NCBI RefSeq assembly: GCF_900102525.1
Contig: NZ_FNBZ01000008.1
Location: forward strand, 1-64,000
DNA from: Allobosea robiniae
GTDB taxonomy: Bacteria > Pseudomonadota > Alphaproteobacteria > Rhizobiales > Beijerinckiaceae
Length of the DNA: 64,000 nt
Direction: 5' to 3'
The stretch's first letter is position 1. Each line of letters begins with the position of its first letter. A model generated the notes under the pieces. That model saw nothing but the letters and a program-made list of their open reading frames with translations. It did no database searches and was not told the DNA's origin. Positions 16,961-24,686 of the stretch are shown one piece after another. Position numbers and translations under genes: made by a program.

Positions 16961-17485
16961 ATGACCCGGGTGACGGTGACCGCCTTGCATTTCGAGCCGC
17001 GGGGCTTCGTTCCGAATAATTTCAGGTTGCCGGCGCTAATCTACGAAAAGGCGTTCGATCCCGCGGCGATCGGTGACCTCGCCACGTTCATGGAAAAGCG
17101 CTTTCAGGACAATGGATGGCCGCCACAGTGGCGAGATGGGATTTACGATTTCGAGCACTATCACGCGCAGGGTCATGAGGTTCTCGGTATAGCAGCCGGA
17201 TCGGCCGAACTGGTTCTTGGCGGAGACGGCGGCCGTGAGATCAGGGTGGAAGCTGGCGACATCCTGGTGCTGCCCGCGGGGACTGGGCATCGGCGACTCA
17301 AGCAGAGTGAAGATTTCCTCGTGGTCGGGGCATACCCGCCTGGCCAAGCTGGAGATATCGTTCGCGAGGAGGCGTCGCCTGCGATGAAACAGAGGATCGC
17401 CCTCTTGAGCTTTCCACCCAAAGATCCGGTTCTGGGGGATGAGGGTCCGATGCTCCGCCTCTGGGCGAACACCAGCATCACTTGA
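16961..17485 (+). CDS. cupin-domain protein, YjlB-like
   Basis: The 174-residue single-cupin protein resembles the YjlB/COG4297 group. The metal-binding cupin motif 1 is seen in YDFEHYHAQGHEVLGIAAGSAEL (about residues 65-87) and motif 2 in VEAGDILVLPAGTGHRRL (about 103-120). The His and Glu positions needed for a bound metal are present. The substrate is unknown for the family. The ATG at 16961 has a GGAG element about 10 bases upstream. A GGAAC...GTT pair at about 16903-16928 has an 18-base spacer, too long for a good EcfG promoter. The neighbours are stress genes. Confidence 0.8.
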   Translation: MTRVTVTALHFEPRGFVPNNFRLPALIYEKAFDPAAIGDLATFMEKRFQDNGWPPQWRDGIYDFEHYHAQGHEVLGIAAGSAELVLGGDGGREIRVEAGDILVLPAGTGHRRLKQSEDFLVVGAYPPGQAGDIVREEASPAMKQRIALLSFPPKDPVLGDEGPMLRLWANTSIT

Positions 17486-17599
17486 TGTTCGCAGATGGCG
17501 GTCTTGCCTCTCGGCTGACATGTGACGAAGCGCGCGAAATCGACCCGCTGTGCCGTCGCCGGCTCTCAACCCTGTGTGTCGTCGCCACCTCGGCAAATC

Positions 17600-17625
17600 G
17601 GAACTTCGGTGCCAGACGGTCCGTT
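17600..17625 (+). promoter_or_regulatory. sigma-EcfG-type promoter
   Basis: GGAAC (17600-17604) and CGTT (17622-17625) are 17 bases apart. The site precedes the DUF2171 gene by 33 bases and should also transcribe the downstream hydrolase remnant and exonuclease. Confidence 0.65.
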
Positions 17626-17658
17626 GCCGTTCCGTGACGTTCGGAAGGAGAGCAACGC

Positions 17659-17898
17659 ATGATGTTCGTAGAGCAAATCAAGGAAGGCCAGCGTGTCATC
17701 GGCTCCGACGAAGGACATGTCGGAACCGTCGATTCTTTGAGTGGCCAGCTCATCAAGCTGAAGAAGAATGATCCCGAGTCGGGAGGAGCCCATCATTACC
17801 TCGACCTGGCGCTCGTCGTTGCGCTCGATGACGATACGATCAAGCTGATCGTCCCGGCCGCTGAAGCCAAAGAGAGATGGTCGGAGGCGACCGAGTAA
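17659..17898 (+). CDS. DUF2171 (PRC-barrel-like) protein
   Basis: The 79-residue protein matches DUF2171: [22 protein letters not shown] followed by a beta-rich core ([23 protein letters not shown]), which looks like a small PRC-barrel fold. Such proteins are typical members of alphaproteobacterial stress regulons, with no known activity. Two adjacent ATGs (17659 and 17662) follow a GGAAGGAG ribosome site. An EcfG-type promoter lies directly upstream. The stop overlaps the next start by one base. Confidence 0.82.
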   Translation: MMFVEQIKEGQRVIGSDEGHVGTVDSLSGQLIKLKKNDPESGGAHHYLDLALVVALDDDTIKLIVPAAEAKERWSEATE

Positions 17899-18538
17899 TG
17901 GACCGACGCCATTTCGTTGCTGGAGCTGGCGCGACCATCGTGTCTGGGCCAGCCCAGGCGAGCGTCGCAGTCGATCGCTTTGGTCCGAGCGTTTCCGGAG
18001 GCAGCGTCATCCTGCTCTATGGTTCGGACGGTCTGACGAATAGTGGCCGATATCAGTTCGCCGCGAACATGATCGCGGGGGCTGGCTACAGCGTCCTGCT
18101 ACCGCGCTACTTCGAGGCCACCGGCGATCAGCGGGCCCGCTACGGCGAAATCAAAAGCAAGTTTCCGGTCTGGCTGGAAGCGATCGAGACAATCACAGGC
18201 GATCAGCAGGCCCGTTTCGCCGTTGTCGGCTTTTCGCTTGGCGGCGCATTGGCCTTGGCGCTGGCGGGGCGCGATCGCAGGATCAAAGCCGTCGTCGACT
18301 TCTTCGGATTTCTGCCGCCAGGCCTGGAAAGAGCTTCTCTGCCCCCGATGCTTATTCTGCATGGGGATGCGGACCGAGTGGTGCCTGTGTCCAACGCCGG
18401 AGCCATCGAGAGACTGGTCAAAAGCAATGGGGCTCTGTCCAAAGCCATATCTATCCCGGCGAAGGACATGGTCTCTCCTTGGCGAGCTGGCCCGATGCGA
18501 TCGCGAGGACACAAACTTTTCTGCGCGAGCACCTCTGA
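17898..18538 (+). pseudogene. dienelactone hydrolase family protein, frameshifted
   Basis: The alpha/beta hydrolase begins at ATG 17898 with a signal-like N-terminus ([21 protein letters not shown]). It has the nucleophile elbow GFSLGGALAL and the acid motif LHGDADRVVP. At about 18440-18453 the frame is lost. The in-frame reading continues to 18581 with unrelated residues, while the +2 frame gives the expected ending, YPGEGHGLSLASWPDA to FLREHL, with the catalytic His and a stop at 18536-18538. A one-base deletion (or an equivalent indel) explains this. Without the His the product should be inactive, unless this is a sequencing error. It lies between DUF2171 and the exonuclease gene. Confidence 0.75.
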
Positions 18539-18561
18539 CGATCGTGTTGGAGGAGCCTTCG

Positions 18562-19338
18562 TTGAAGATCGCGACCTATAATGTGAACGGCATCAATGGC
18601 CGGTTGCCCGTTTTGCTCCGGTGGCTGAAGCAGGACCATCCTGATGTCGTATGCCTGCAAGAGCTAAAATGCTCAGACGACCGCTTTCCCGAGCACGAAC
18701 TTCAGGAAGCCGGCTACGCGGCGGTGTGGCACGGTCAGAAGAGCTGGAATGGTGTCGCGATCCTCGCACGGGGCGGACCGCCGGTCCTGACACGCCGAGG
18801 ATTACCGGGGGATCCTGACGACAACCATAGCCGCTATATCGAGGCGGCGGTTAACGGCGTACTGATTGGATGTCTTTATCTTCCCAACGGGAATCCCGCT
18901 CCCGGCCCCAAGTTCGAATACAAGCTCCGCTGGTTTGCCCACTTGCTGAGTTATGCAGAAGAGCTTCTCTCCTACGACGTGCCGATCGCACTCGTAGGCG
19001 ACTTTAACGTCATGCCGACCGAGCTCGATGTCTACGCACCCGAGCGATGGGGAGATGACGCCCTCTTTCGTCCGGAGGTCCGAAGAGCTTATGCTGAGCT
19101 GGTCAATCAGGGTTGGACGGACGCCATCAGGCACCTTCACCCGAGAGAGCGCATCTACACGTTCTGGAAGTACTGGCGGAACTCGTTCGAACGCGACGCC
19201 GGCCTTCGCCTCGACCACCTCCTGCTTAGTCCTACCCTGGCGCCGCGGTTGAAATCCGCGGAGGTCCGGCGGTCGCCGCGAGGCTGGGAGCACACTAGCG
19301 ACCACGCGCCGGTGATGATCGAGCTTCTGCCGGCATAG
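18562..19338 (+). CDS. xthA: exodeoxyribonuclease III (AP endonuclease)
   Basis: The 258-residue protein begins LKIATYNVNGINGRLPVLLRWL, the ExoIII start, and has the metal and catalytic residues of the family: CLQELKCSDDRF (Glu), GDFNVMPTELD (Asp-x-Asn), RLDHLLLSP and HTSDHAPVMIEL (Asp-His pair). It nicks abasic sites and has 3'-5' exonuclease and 3'-phosphatase activity in base-excision repair. The start is TTG at 18562 after a GGAGGAG ribosome site; there is no better in-frame ATG nearby. It may share the EcfG-type promoter at 17600 through the broken hydrolase, which would make this a stress-induced copy. Confidence 0.9.
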   Translation: MKIATYNVNGINGRLPVLLRWLKQDHPDVVCLQELKCSDDRFPEHELQEAGYAAVWHGQKSWNGVAILARGGPPVLTRRGLPGDPDDNHSRYIEAAVNGVLIGCLYLPNGNPAPGPKFEYKLRWFAHLLSYAEELLSYDVPIALVGDFNVMPTELDVYAPERWGDDALFRPEVRRAYAELVNQGWTDAIRHLHPRERIYTFWKYWRNSFERDAGLRLDHLLLSPTLAPRLKSAEVRRSPRGWEHTSDHAPVMIELLPA

Positions 19339-19406
19339 GCGCGGGCGCGCCAGAGCTTTCACCGCTTCACAGGCTCTCAACACAATGCCCGGCCTATAAC
19401 GCGCGA

Positions 19407-19437
19407 AAGCCCGGCCCCGCTGGAAAGGGCCGGGCTT
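19407..19437 (+). terminator. hairpin terminator after xthA
   Basis: AAGCCCGGCCC (19407-19417) and GGGCCGGGCTT (19427-19437) form an 11-bp perfect stem with a 9-nt loop, 70 bases after the xthA stop. There is no real T-tract, but the stem sits between convergent genes and could serve both strands. Confidence 0.6.
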
Positions 19438-19487
19438 CCTCACGCGGCGAGCACACGCTGGGCAGCGAGGGGCTCAGCCGTCGGTGA

Positions 19488-19691
19488 TCACCATGTCTGG
19501 CGATTGTACCAGATGTCGACGTCAGTCTTCACCTTGTCCTTCTCGATGCCGTAGCGCTCCTGGATCTTACCTTCGAGCTGATCGCGCTTACCGGCGATGA
19601 CGTCGAGATCGTCATCGGTGAGCTTGCCCCACTGCTCCTTCACCTTGCCCTTGAGTTGCTTCCAGTTTCCTTCGACGCGATTCCAGTCCAT
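19488..19691 (-). CDS. CsbD-family stress protein
   Basis: The 67-residue protein starts MDWNRVEGNWKQLKGKVKEQ and continues WGKLTDDDLDVIAGKRDQLEGK, the diagnostic CsbD pattern. CsbD-like proteins are abundant, highly charged helical proteins induced by general stress; their activity is not known. I take ATG at 19691, which follows GGAGG, rather than the frame's ATG four codons upstream. It lies 47 bases after the PRC-barrel gene on the same strand and can be co-transcribed from the promoter at 20178-20202. Confidence 0.9.
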   Translation of the reverse strand: MDWNRVEGNWKQLKGKVKEQWGKLTDDDLDVIAGKRDQLEGKIQERYGIEKDKVKTDVDIWYNRQTW

Positions 19692-19737
19692 CGGGACCTC
19701 CATCAGTTTCGAGTTGCGGATAAAGGCGAACGGCGCG

Positions 19738-20139
19738 TTAGCGCTTCCAGCGGCCTTCGTACTTGAACTCCGGCGCGGCCTTCAGGGCATCCTTGGTCGT
19801 GTCCATGGTCGCGGACCACTTCTTGTCGTTCTCGGAGTAGACGACCTTGACCGCGGGCGGTGCAACGACGACGTAGCGCTCGCCGATACCGAGGAAGCCA
19901 CCCACCGAAAGGATCAGCCCGGACAGGCTGCCATTGGAAACGACGAGATCCTTGATCTCACCGACGTTGTCCTTGGCGTTATTCTGAACGTTCAGCCCAA
20001 TGAGATTGCTGCTGAGCACGTCCGTCGGCTGCGCCTTGATATAGACTTCGCGCGCAGTGGTCGCCGCAGTTTGAGCATAAGCCATGCTAGCTCCGAAGAT
20101 CGTCGAGGTAATAGCGAGAGCGACGAGCATTTTACGCAT
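19738..20139 (-). CDS. secreted PRC-barrel domain protein
   Basis: The 133-residue protein has a cleavable signal peptide (MRKMLVALAITSTIFGASMAYA) followed by a PRC-barrel (about residues 35-110: SSNLIGLNVQNNAKDNVGEI KDLVV and LSVGGFLGIGERYVVV). Such periplasmic PRC-barrel proteins are common in Rhizobiales and often controlled by EcfG. The ATG at 20139 follows GGAGAA. A GGAAC-N16-AGTT promoter lies about 40 bases upstream. The next gene on the strand is csbD. Confidence 0.85.
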   Translation of the reverse strand: MRKMLVALAITSTIFGASMAYAQTAATTAREVYIKAQPTDVLSSNLIGLNVQNNAKDNVGEIKDLVVSNGSLSGLILSVGGFLGIGERYVVVAPPAVKVVYSENDKKWSATMDTTKDALKAAPEFKYEGRWKR

Positions 20140-20177
20140 ATTATAATTCTCCAGATACATCTTCCAGCCGCCTCAAC

Positions 20178-20202
20178 AACTGATTTTGGGGCAATATGTT
20201 CC
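20178..20202 (-). promoter_or_regulatory. sigma-EcfG-like promoter
   Basis: On the minus strand GGAAC (20198-20202) is followed after 16 bases by AGTT (20178-20181), one mismatch from the consensus CGTT. It precedes the PRC-barrel gene by about 40 bases. Confidence 0.55.
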
Positions 20203-20222
20203 TGCCGAAAACATCAGAGAAC

Positions 20223-20250
20223 AAAAAAATCGCCAGCGCTGCCGCTGGCG
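20223..20250 (-). terminator. intrinsic terminator with no clear upstream gene
   Basis: On the minus strand CGCCAGCG (20243-20250) pairs with CGCTGGCG (20231-20238) around a four-base loop, followed by A then seven T (20223-20229). It would stop minus-strand transcription coming from the right, where no minus-strand gene is apparent until 22029, so a small RNA or a lost gene may lie there. Confidence 0.65.
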
Positions 20251-20834
20251 GGTGAGTCCGATCTGTCGGGGTGAGACAGGAGAATGACCAACAAACGATT
20301 CTGTAACCGCAATGGTTTCGACGAGCGCGACGATCAGGAAAGTACTATTGCGCCCGGAAGCACTCCCGTGCAGGAGTTCCACCGCTTCGCGCGTCGCTTT
20401 AGCTGGACGGGGCTGGCGCGCTCATCTCGTGGGGCGCTGCCAGCCCTTCATTCGCTCGTTCCCCGAGGCGGCGACAATGGCTCGCCATTTGGTGATCAGC
20501 AATCAGATCAAGGTTGCGATTGTTAGAGGGAAGTTCTCTGTTGCAGCTCAGCCGAGCGCGGTTTGTTACAGGATTTATGCGCCAGCCCCGCGCCTGCCGC
20601 ATGGGATCGTTATCTAAACGGCGGATTGCGATCGCTGCTGCATACCCCATATCTCGAATGCGGTTCGCTCACCGCTTCGGCCCCTCCCGCCGGAGCCCGG
20701 TCGCTCCGTTCCCCTCGAAGCTTTTGGCTTAGCGCCTCGGCTTCTACTTGGCCGGCTCCTTCAAGGGATGCCGGCCTTTTTCTTGGCGCTGCCGCCGAGC
20801 GCGCTCGGCGGCTCAAAATACTCGCCCCTGATAA
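20251..20834 (+). other. 584-base stretch without a confident gene
   Basis: A frame at 20284-20526 has a good ribosome site (AGGAG before the ATG) but its product shows no family features and looks out of frame after the first 25 residues. A promoter-like pair (TTGCGA near 20626, then TATCTC about 17 bases on) could give a transcript of about 120 nt that ends at the terminator at 20750-20782. Nothing else is recognisable; the sequence looks like degraded accessory DNA. Confidence 0.3.
20750..20782 (+). terminator. strong rho-independent terminator
   Basis: GGCCGGC (20750-20756) pairs with GCCGGCC (20770-20776) around a 13-nt loop and is followed by TTTTTCTT. It is a classic plus-strand terminator. 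No convincing plus-strand gene precedes it, so it may end a small RNA or a degraded gene. Confidence 0.7.
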
Positions 20835-21089
20835 GCCGCGCAGATCGCTGGTGACGACTTCAGCAGCACTCCCGGCAATCTGGGCTTCCAACTTTTGCTC
20901 CGCGAGCTTCACGACGGCACGACGGAAATCGAGACACTTAGCTGGTGGGTCTCGACCGAGGCCATCATCGCCTTCGCCGGCGCCGATTTTGAGCGAGCCC
21001 GCTACTATCCCGACGACGGCCGCTTTCTGCTCAGCAAGCCCGAGTTCGTGACGCACTATGAGGTCGTCGCTGACGCGCGCAATGGATAG
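20835..21089 (+). pseudogene. antibiotic-biosynthesis-monooxygenase-like fragment, N-terminus lost
   Basis: After a stop at 20832-20834 the frame reads STPGNLGFQLLLRELHDG, then a tryptophan-containing strand (ETLSWWVSTEAIIAFAGADF) and YPDDGRFLL ending in THYEVV. This is the C-terminal two thirds of an ABM-type dimeric alpha/beta barrel protein of about 100 residues. The N-terminal strand, which normally begins with a Met-Ile-Ala/Arg-Thr-Trp pattern, is missing. Translation could still begin at TTG 20895. The next gene starts inside its last codons, so the pair was probably co-translated. Confidence 0.6.
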
Positions 21090-21417
21090 GCGCGCCTACC
21101 CCACGACGCCCGAAGGTCGCTATTTCTTGGTGGCCGGCAGGCTTTGGCGGTCGACCGACCCCGCCTTATCGGAAGTCAGGCGTCACCAGCTTGTCGCCGA
21201 ACTGATGGATGCTCTCCGGGCCGTCAAAGAGGCTAGGCGCGGACATGGCGATTTGAACGCCGCCCGCGCCGTCGTCGATTCCGCGAAGGTTGCCCTTGGT
21301 GAGCGAGGACCAGTCTGGTGGAGCGACGGGTCGCCTGACTTCAATCGCCATCTCGTGAACAACACGCCTTATGCCGAGTGGGCTTTGCAATTGAAGACGC
21401 CGGAAAGGCAGGCGTAG
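21082..21417 (+). CDS. conserved hypothetical protein
   Basis: The 111-residue protein (MDRRAYPTTPEGRYFLVAGR) has a helical centre (LVAELMDALRAVKEARRG) and the phrase ALGERGPVWWSDGSPDFNRH near the C-terminus. I recall similar short proteins in Rhizobiales but no function. The ATG at 21082 overlaps the stop of the preceding ABM-like fragment by eight bases. An upstream in-frame start at 21058 would overlap more. The next gene starts 38 bases downstream in the same direction. Confidence 0.6.
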   Translation: MDRRAYPTTPEGRYFLVAGRLWRSTDPALSEVRRHQLVAELMDALRAVKEARRGHGDLNAARAVVDSAKVALGERGPVWWSDGSPDFNRHLVNNTPYAEWALQLKTPERQA

Positions 21418-21454
21418 CATGAAGCGATCGACACCTGAGAAGCAGGAGGGCGAC

Positions 21455-21703
21455 ATGCAGCAAACTGCCGTCGCCGTGACCATCCGTGTTGGACTGAAAG
21501 GCGCTTTCGACGTTGATCTACCGCTCGACGTGCCAATGCTAAACGAGCGCCTCTACGAGATAGGCCTCTGGCTCATTGACCGTCATATTCCGCACCAGGC
21601 TCGCATTCTCTGGGAGCCGGACCACAGACGGATCCGAGTAAGCTTTCCCGATGCGGACGATGCCCAGGCGTTCCGGATGCGCTTTCGTTCTCCTCTGCAC
21701 TGA
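21455..21703 (+). CDS. hypothetical protein
   Basis: The 82-residue product (MQQTAVAVTIRVGLKGAFDV) is predicted mixed alpha/beta with no signal peptide or membrane segment. I chose ATG 21455 because AGGAGGG lies just before it; the frame is also open from ATG 21419. It follows the hypothetical gene at 21082-21417 and seems co-transcribed. The 325 bases after it (21704-22028) contain only a 63-codon frame (21748-21939) with no supporting features. Confidence 0.5.
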   Translation: MQQTAVAVTIRVGLKGAFDVDLPLDVPMLNERLYEIGLWLIDRHIPHQARILWEPDHRRIRVSFPDADDAQAFRMRFRSPLH

Positions 21704-22028
21704 GCGCCTCAGCAGCAAGCTCTCTCGGCTCTTACGTCGGCGAACTGATGAGCCTCGTCGATATAGAGGCCGCCAGATCCCTCGGGCTCCCCAGTCGAAG
21801 CCGCTCCGTTAAGCGTAGGGCATTGACCTTAGGTGAGGCCTCGCTTCTAGATTGGCTCGCTGTTCAGTTCGTTTCGTGGCTGAGTTCGTCATGCAGAGTT
21901 CCTGGATCTTCTCGCCCCACACTCGAGCCGTCTGGTTGAGAACGTTTGTCGTGATCGTGTTGGGCGCGGCGACGATCTCGCCGGCCCTATTTTTGCGCTG
22001 AAGGCAACACGCCCGGCAGAGGCGGCCT

Positions 22029-22817
22029 CTAAAGCTCGATTACGCATCGAGGATCAAACCAGGGGTTCTCGCGATCTCCATGCAGGTTGGGATAGCCGGC
22101 CTGGTTCGCGAAGATTCTGGTTTTGCCAACGCGATAATCGTGGGAGCCGTGATCGTGGCCATGGATCCAGAGATCGGGTTGGAGCTCTTCGATGACGCGG
22201 CTCAAATCTGAGACAAACGCAGGAGTTAGCGAGCTGCCTTCATGGCGCAGTTGAACTGAATTTCTATGCGGCGCGTGATGCGTAACCACGACCGTCGGCC
22301 CGTCGAATTGCTCCGCCAACTCCTTCCTTATGAACGCTAGGTCGAGGCGATGCTCCGCGGCCGCATGCCAAGGCATGAACCTGCTGAAGTGCCCACTCTC
22401 CTCTTGGTATCGGATCAGCCTATGGTCGTTGAGCGTCTCGCCGGCAAAAACCATTGAGGGCTTTGGCGTTCCATGCAGTCGGTAATCCGTCCAGAGGACG
22501 CAGCCGATAAATCTGACCCCGTCGATCACGACAGAATTCCGCGACAGGAAATCGATACCCGCAGCCGATGCAGCTGCCCTGCCCTCTGCCAGACTGCGCT
22601 TTAGCTCGAAGCCATAGAATTCATGATTTCCTGCAACGTAGATCGATCTGGCGCCTCGGAGCGCTCCCGATCGCTGAGCGGCCATCCATGCGATAGCCGA
22701 TGATATCGGCTGCCCCATGTCGCCTGCAAAAACGGCCACATCAAAGGCCGGCATCGACGAGGGAAATTCAAACGGGCCAAATTCGAGATGCAGGTCGGAG
22801 ATGACGAGCAGGCGCAT
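22029..22817 (-). CDS. calcineurin-like metallophosphoesterase
   Basis: The 262-residue protein has all metallophosphoesterase motifs in order: SDLHLE (Asp8, His10), AGDMG, AGNHEFYG, VVTHHAPH and IHGHDHGSHD. These bind two metal ions and cleave phosphomono- or diesters. The substrate is unknown; the closest fold is the single-domain Icc/YfcE-like phosphodiesterase type. There is no signal peptide, so it is cytoplasmic. It begins 50 bases downstream of the antitoxin-HAD fusion gene on the same strand, so the two form a likely operon of two phosphate-ester-cleaving enzymes with a DNA-binding or antitoxin module. Confidence 0.85.
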   Translation of the reverse strand: MRLLVISDLHLEFGPFEFPSSMPAFDVAVFAGDMGQPISSAIAWMAAQRSGALRGARSIYVAGNHEFYGFELKRSLAEGRAAASAAGIDFLSRNSVVIDGVRFIGCVLWTDYRLHGTPKPSMVFAGETLNDHRLIRYQEESGHFSRFMPWHAAAEHRLDLAFIRKELAEQFDGPTVVVTHHAPHRNSVQLRHEGSSLTPAFVSDLSRVIEELQPDLWIHGHDHGSHDYRVGKTRIFANQAGYPNLHGDRENPWFDPRCVIEL

Positions 22818-22867
22818 TTTGCCTCCAGTTCGGTCGAAGGGTGGAAATTCGGATCGGGAGGGAGGAG

Positions 22868-23971
22868 TCAGGCGGACTTGGCCGCGATAATCCGATCGAG
22901 CAGGGCCGCTATCGGAGGCGGAGCATAGAACGACGCGCCGTCCGCGAATGACCGCTCAAACTCGGCGATCGGCATCGAGAACGCACCAATCGCGTTTGGG
23001 CCGGCCACATCCGCCTGCATCGAGTCACCGACAAACATTACCTGCCGGGATTCCAGGCCGAGCCGGTTGCAAACAAGATGGTAGATTTCGGGTTGCGGCT
23101 TCATCAGCCGCGTTTGAAACGAAAGAACTGAGACATCCGGCTTCCCAGGCAAGCGCTCGCGCAGGGGCGCCTCGTAGGGTTCAGCCAGGTTGGAGCATAT
23201 TGCAATTGGAAGGCCGGCCCGCTGGACCGCCTGCCACACAAAATCCATGCCCGGCCGAAGTCGCACGGATTTCAATTCCGCGCTCAAATCGGCCTCAAGT
23301 TCGTCTAGGCGTTCTTCCGAAACCGGCGAGGACAACTGCTGTGACAGTTCCCGCAGACCAATGGGGTATTTCATCGCCCGGTGGAGCAGCGCATTCGAAG
23401 GTTCGTTTGCGACCAGCGCCCGAAATGGCCGTCGCTTGTCCGTGATGTCGACCAACGTGCCATACCCGTCAAAGGCGATGGCTTCGATGGGAGCCATGGC
23501 AAATCGCGCATCCAAGAAGTCGTAATCTAAATCAGGGCGATGCTCTAACCCCGACGCGCGGTAAGGATCGGCATTGGCTGCGATAGCTGCCAGGTGCCGC
23601 CGGACGTCCATTTGCTCTTCGAAGCCCCTGCTCAGGATTTCGAGCGGAGCGCGTCCGTTGAAGGGCGCGAATTTCTGCGGGGCTGTTAGCCAGGCTCGCT
23701 CTTCGCGCTCCCCAGCGACAGTCGCCAGGAATCGACGAAGATCGGCGAACACACCGAGGATCACTGATAGACGCATAAGGGTCCTCGTCTCGAGAACGAG
23801 GTGCCTTTGCCCTACGGCGGTCGCGGCCCAGCCGCGCAGTGTGGGGATGTCGGCGGCCAGCAGATAAGCTTGCTCGCGCTCAGTCAACTGCCAACGACGC
23901 GCGATATTGACGAATGTCCGCATGCAGGGCGCGCTCAAGCGCGCCCGCTCCTCGAAGCTTCGCTCTTCCAT
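22868..23971 (-). CDS. Xre/MbcA/ParS-type antitoxin domain fused to HAD hydrolase
   Basis: The 367-residue protein joins two known modules. Residues about 10-130 resemble Xre-type antitoxins of RES/MbcT systems: an HTH-like helix set (TFVNIARRWQLTEREQAYLL), then the DUF2384-type toxin-binding part (LVLETRTLMRLSVILGVF, WLTAPQKFAPFNGRAPLEIL). Residues about 155-365 are a HAD hydrolase with motif I AFDGYGTLVD, motif II ICSNLA, motif III Lys in TRLMKPQPEIY and motif IV VGDSMQADVAG. HAD enzymes of this class are phosphatases or dehalogenases. No RES toxin gene is adjacent. I start at ATG 23971; the frame is open for 28 more codons upstream. The downstream metallophosphoesterase is the probable partner. 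Confidence 0.8.
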   Translation of the reverse strand: MEERSFEERARLSAPCMRTFVNIARRWQLTEREQAYLLAADIPTLRGWAATAVGQRHLVLETRTLMRLSVILGVFADLRRFLATVAGEREERAWLTAPQKFAPFNGRAPLEILSRGFEEQMDVRRHLAAIAANADPYRASGLEHRPDLDYDFLDARFAMAPIEAIAFDGYGTLVDITDKRRPFRALVANEPSNALLHRAMKYPIGLRELSQQLSSPVSEERLDELEADLSAELKSVRLRPGMDFVWQAVQRAGLPIAICSNLAEPYEAPLRERLPGKPDVSVLSFQTRLMKPQPEIYHLVCNRLGLESRQVMFVGDSMQADVAGPNAIGAFSMPIAEFERSFADGASFYAPPPIAALLDRIIAAKSA

Positions 23972-24434
23972 CACGGAAATCCCTCGGTTCGGATAAGGAA
24001 TCGCAGAGAGGCAATCGGACGTAACGAGGCTGCGGACCGGCGTAGCCTCTCGCACGGGTCCGCTAAGTCAGATTTTCGATGCGGCCGTGCCGCGGCGAAT
24101 GTTCAAGGAAAAGCCATCCGCTGCCCTCGACCGGAAGCTGGGCATTTGTCATGCTCAGCAAACGACGGAACTCGACACCAACCGGTGCCCTATCTCTCAG
24201 GTGCGCTCGCTGTGATCAGCGAGCCGAGCAGCCATGGTTGTGGGAGTTCCGTAGGATTTTTGGGCAAAGAGCGCGGAACGGATGGATTCTCCGTCGAAGG
24301 CACAGTCTCGAAAGAAAACGCCGCTGAGCTCCCCCAAGCCGTTCAGCGACGCACGTTATTATACAAGTTCCATAAAACTATTCCACCTAAATGATACCGG
24401 CCCTGTTCTCCTAACCGGAAACGCATTCGTCCCC
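23972..24434 (+). other. 463-base stretch without a confident gene
   Basis: The DNA between the antitoxin-HAD gene and the XRE gene holds only short unsupported frames on both strands. It should contain the divergent promoters for these two genes. I see no clear inverted repeat or recognised operator. Confidence 0.3.
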
Positions 24435-24686
24435 ATGCCTCCCGGGGCCCCAATCAAGGGCTTCGTGTGTAAGGCCGCAAGGATGCTCCTCGATCAAAAT
24501 CAGGATGACCTTGCGGCTGCGGCTCCAGTTTCTCGCAAAACACTCTTTGACTTCGAAACAGGAGACATCGAGCCAAAAATCGCCATAAATAATCGCATTC
24601 GGAAAGCTTTGGAGGACTGGGGAGCGAGTTTCGTTGTCGGAGAAGGCGTTGTTGGCGTGGCGGTGTACTCACGGCCAGCAGCCTAG
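24435..24686 (+). CDS. XRE-family DNA-binding protein
   Basis: The 83-residue protein carries a lambda-repressor-like helix-turn-helix (ARMLLDQNQDDLAAAAPVS, then RKTLFDFETGDIEP) and a short C-terminal strand (VVGEGVVGVAVYS). It resembles the small Cro/CI-like regulators of mobile elements. The ATG at 24435 is preferred to earlier starts because the homology begins right after it. It lies between the antitoxin-HAD operon and the Tn7-like genes and could regulate either. There is no partner toxin gene immediately next to it. Confidence 0.7.
   Translation: MPPGAPIKGFVCKAARMLLDQNQDDLAAAAPVSRKTLFDFETGDIEPKIAINNRIRKALEDWGASFVVGEGVVGVAVYSRPAA

Noticed and set aside
21748-21939. A 63-codon frame after the hypothetical gene at 21455
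   Set aside because: It has no ribosome site, no family features and a Ser/Arg-rich non-coding look.
24184-24205. GGTGCC and GGTGCG as left-end transposon repeats
   Set aside because: The spacing is 16 bases and the flanks do not match the right-end repeats.
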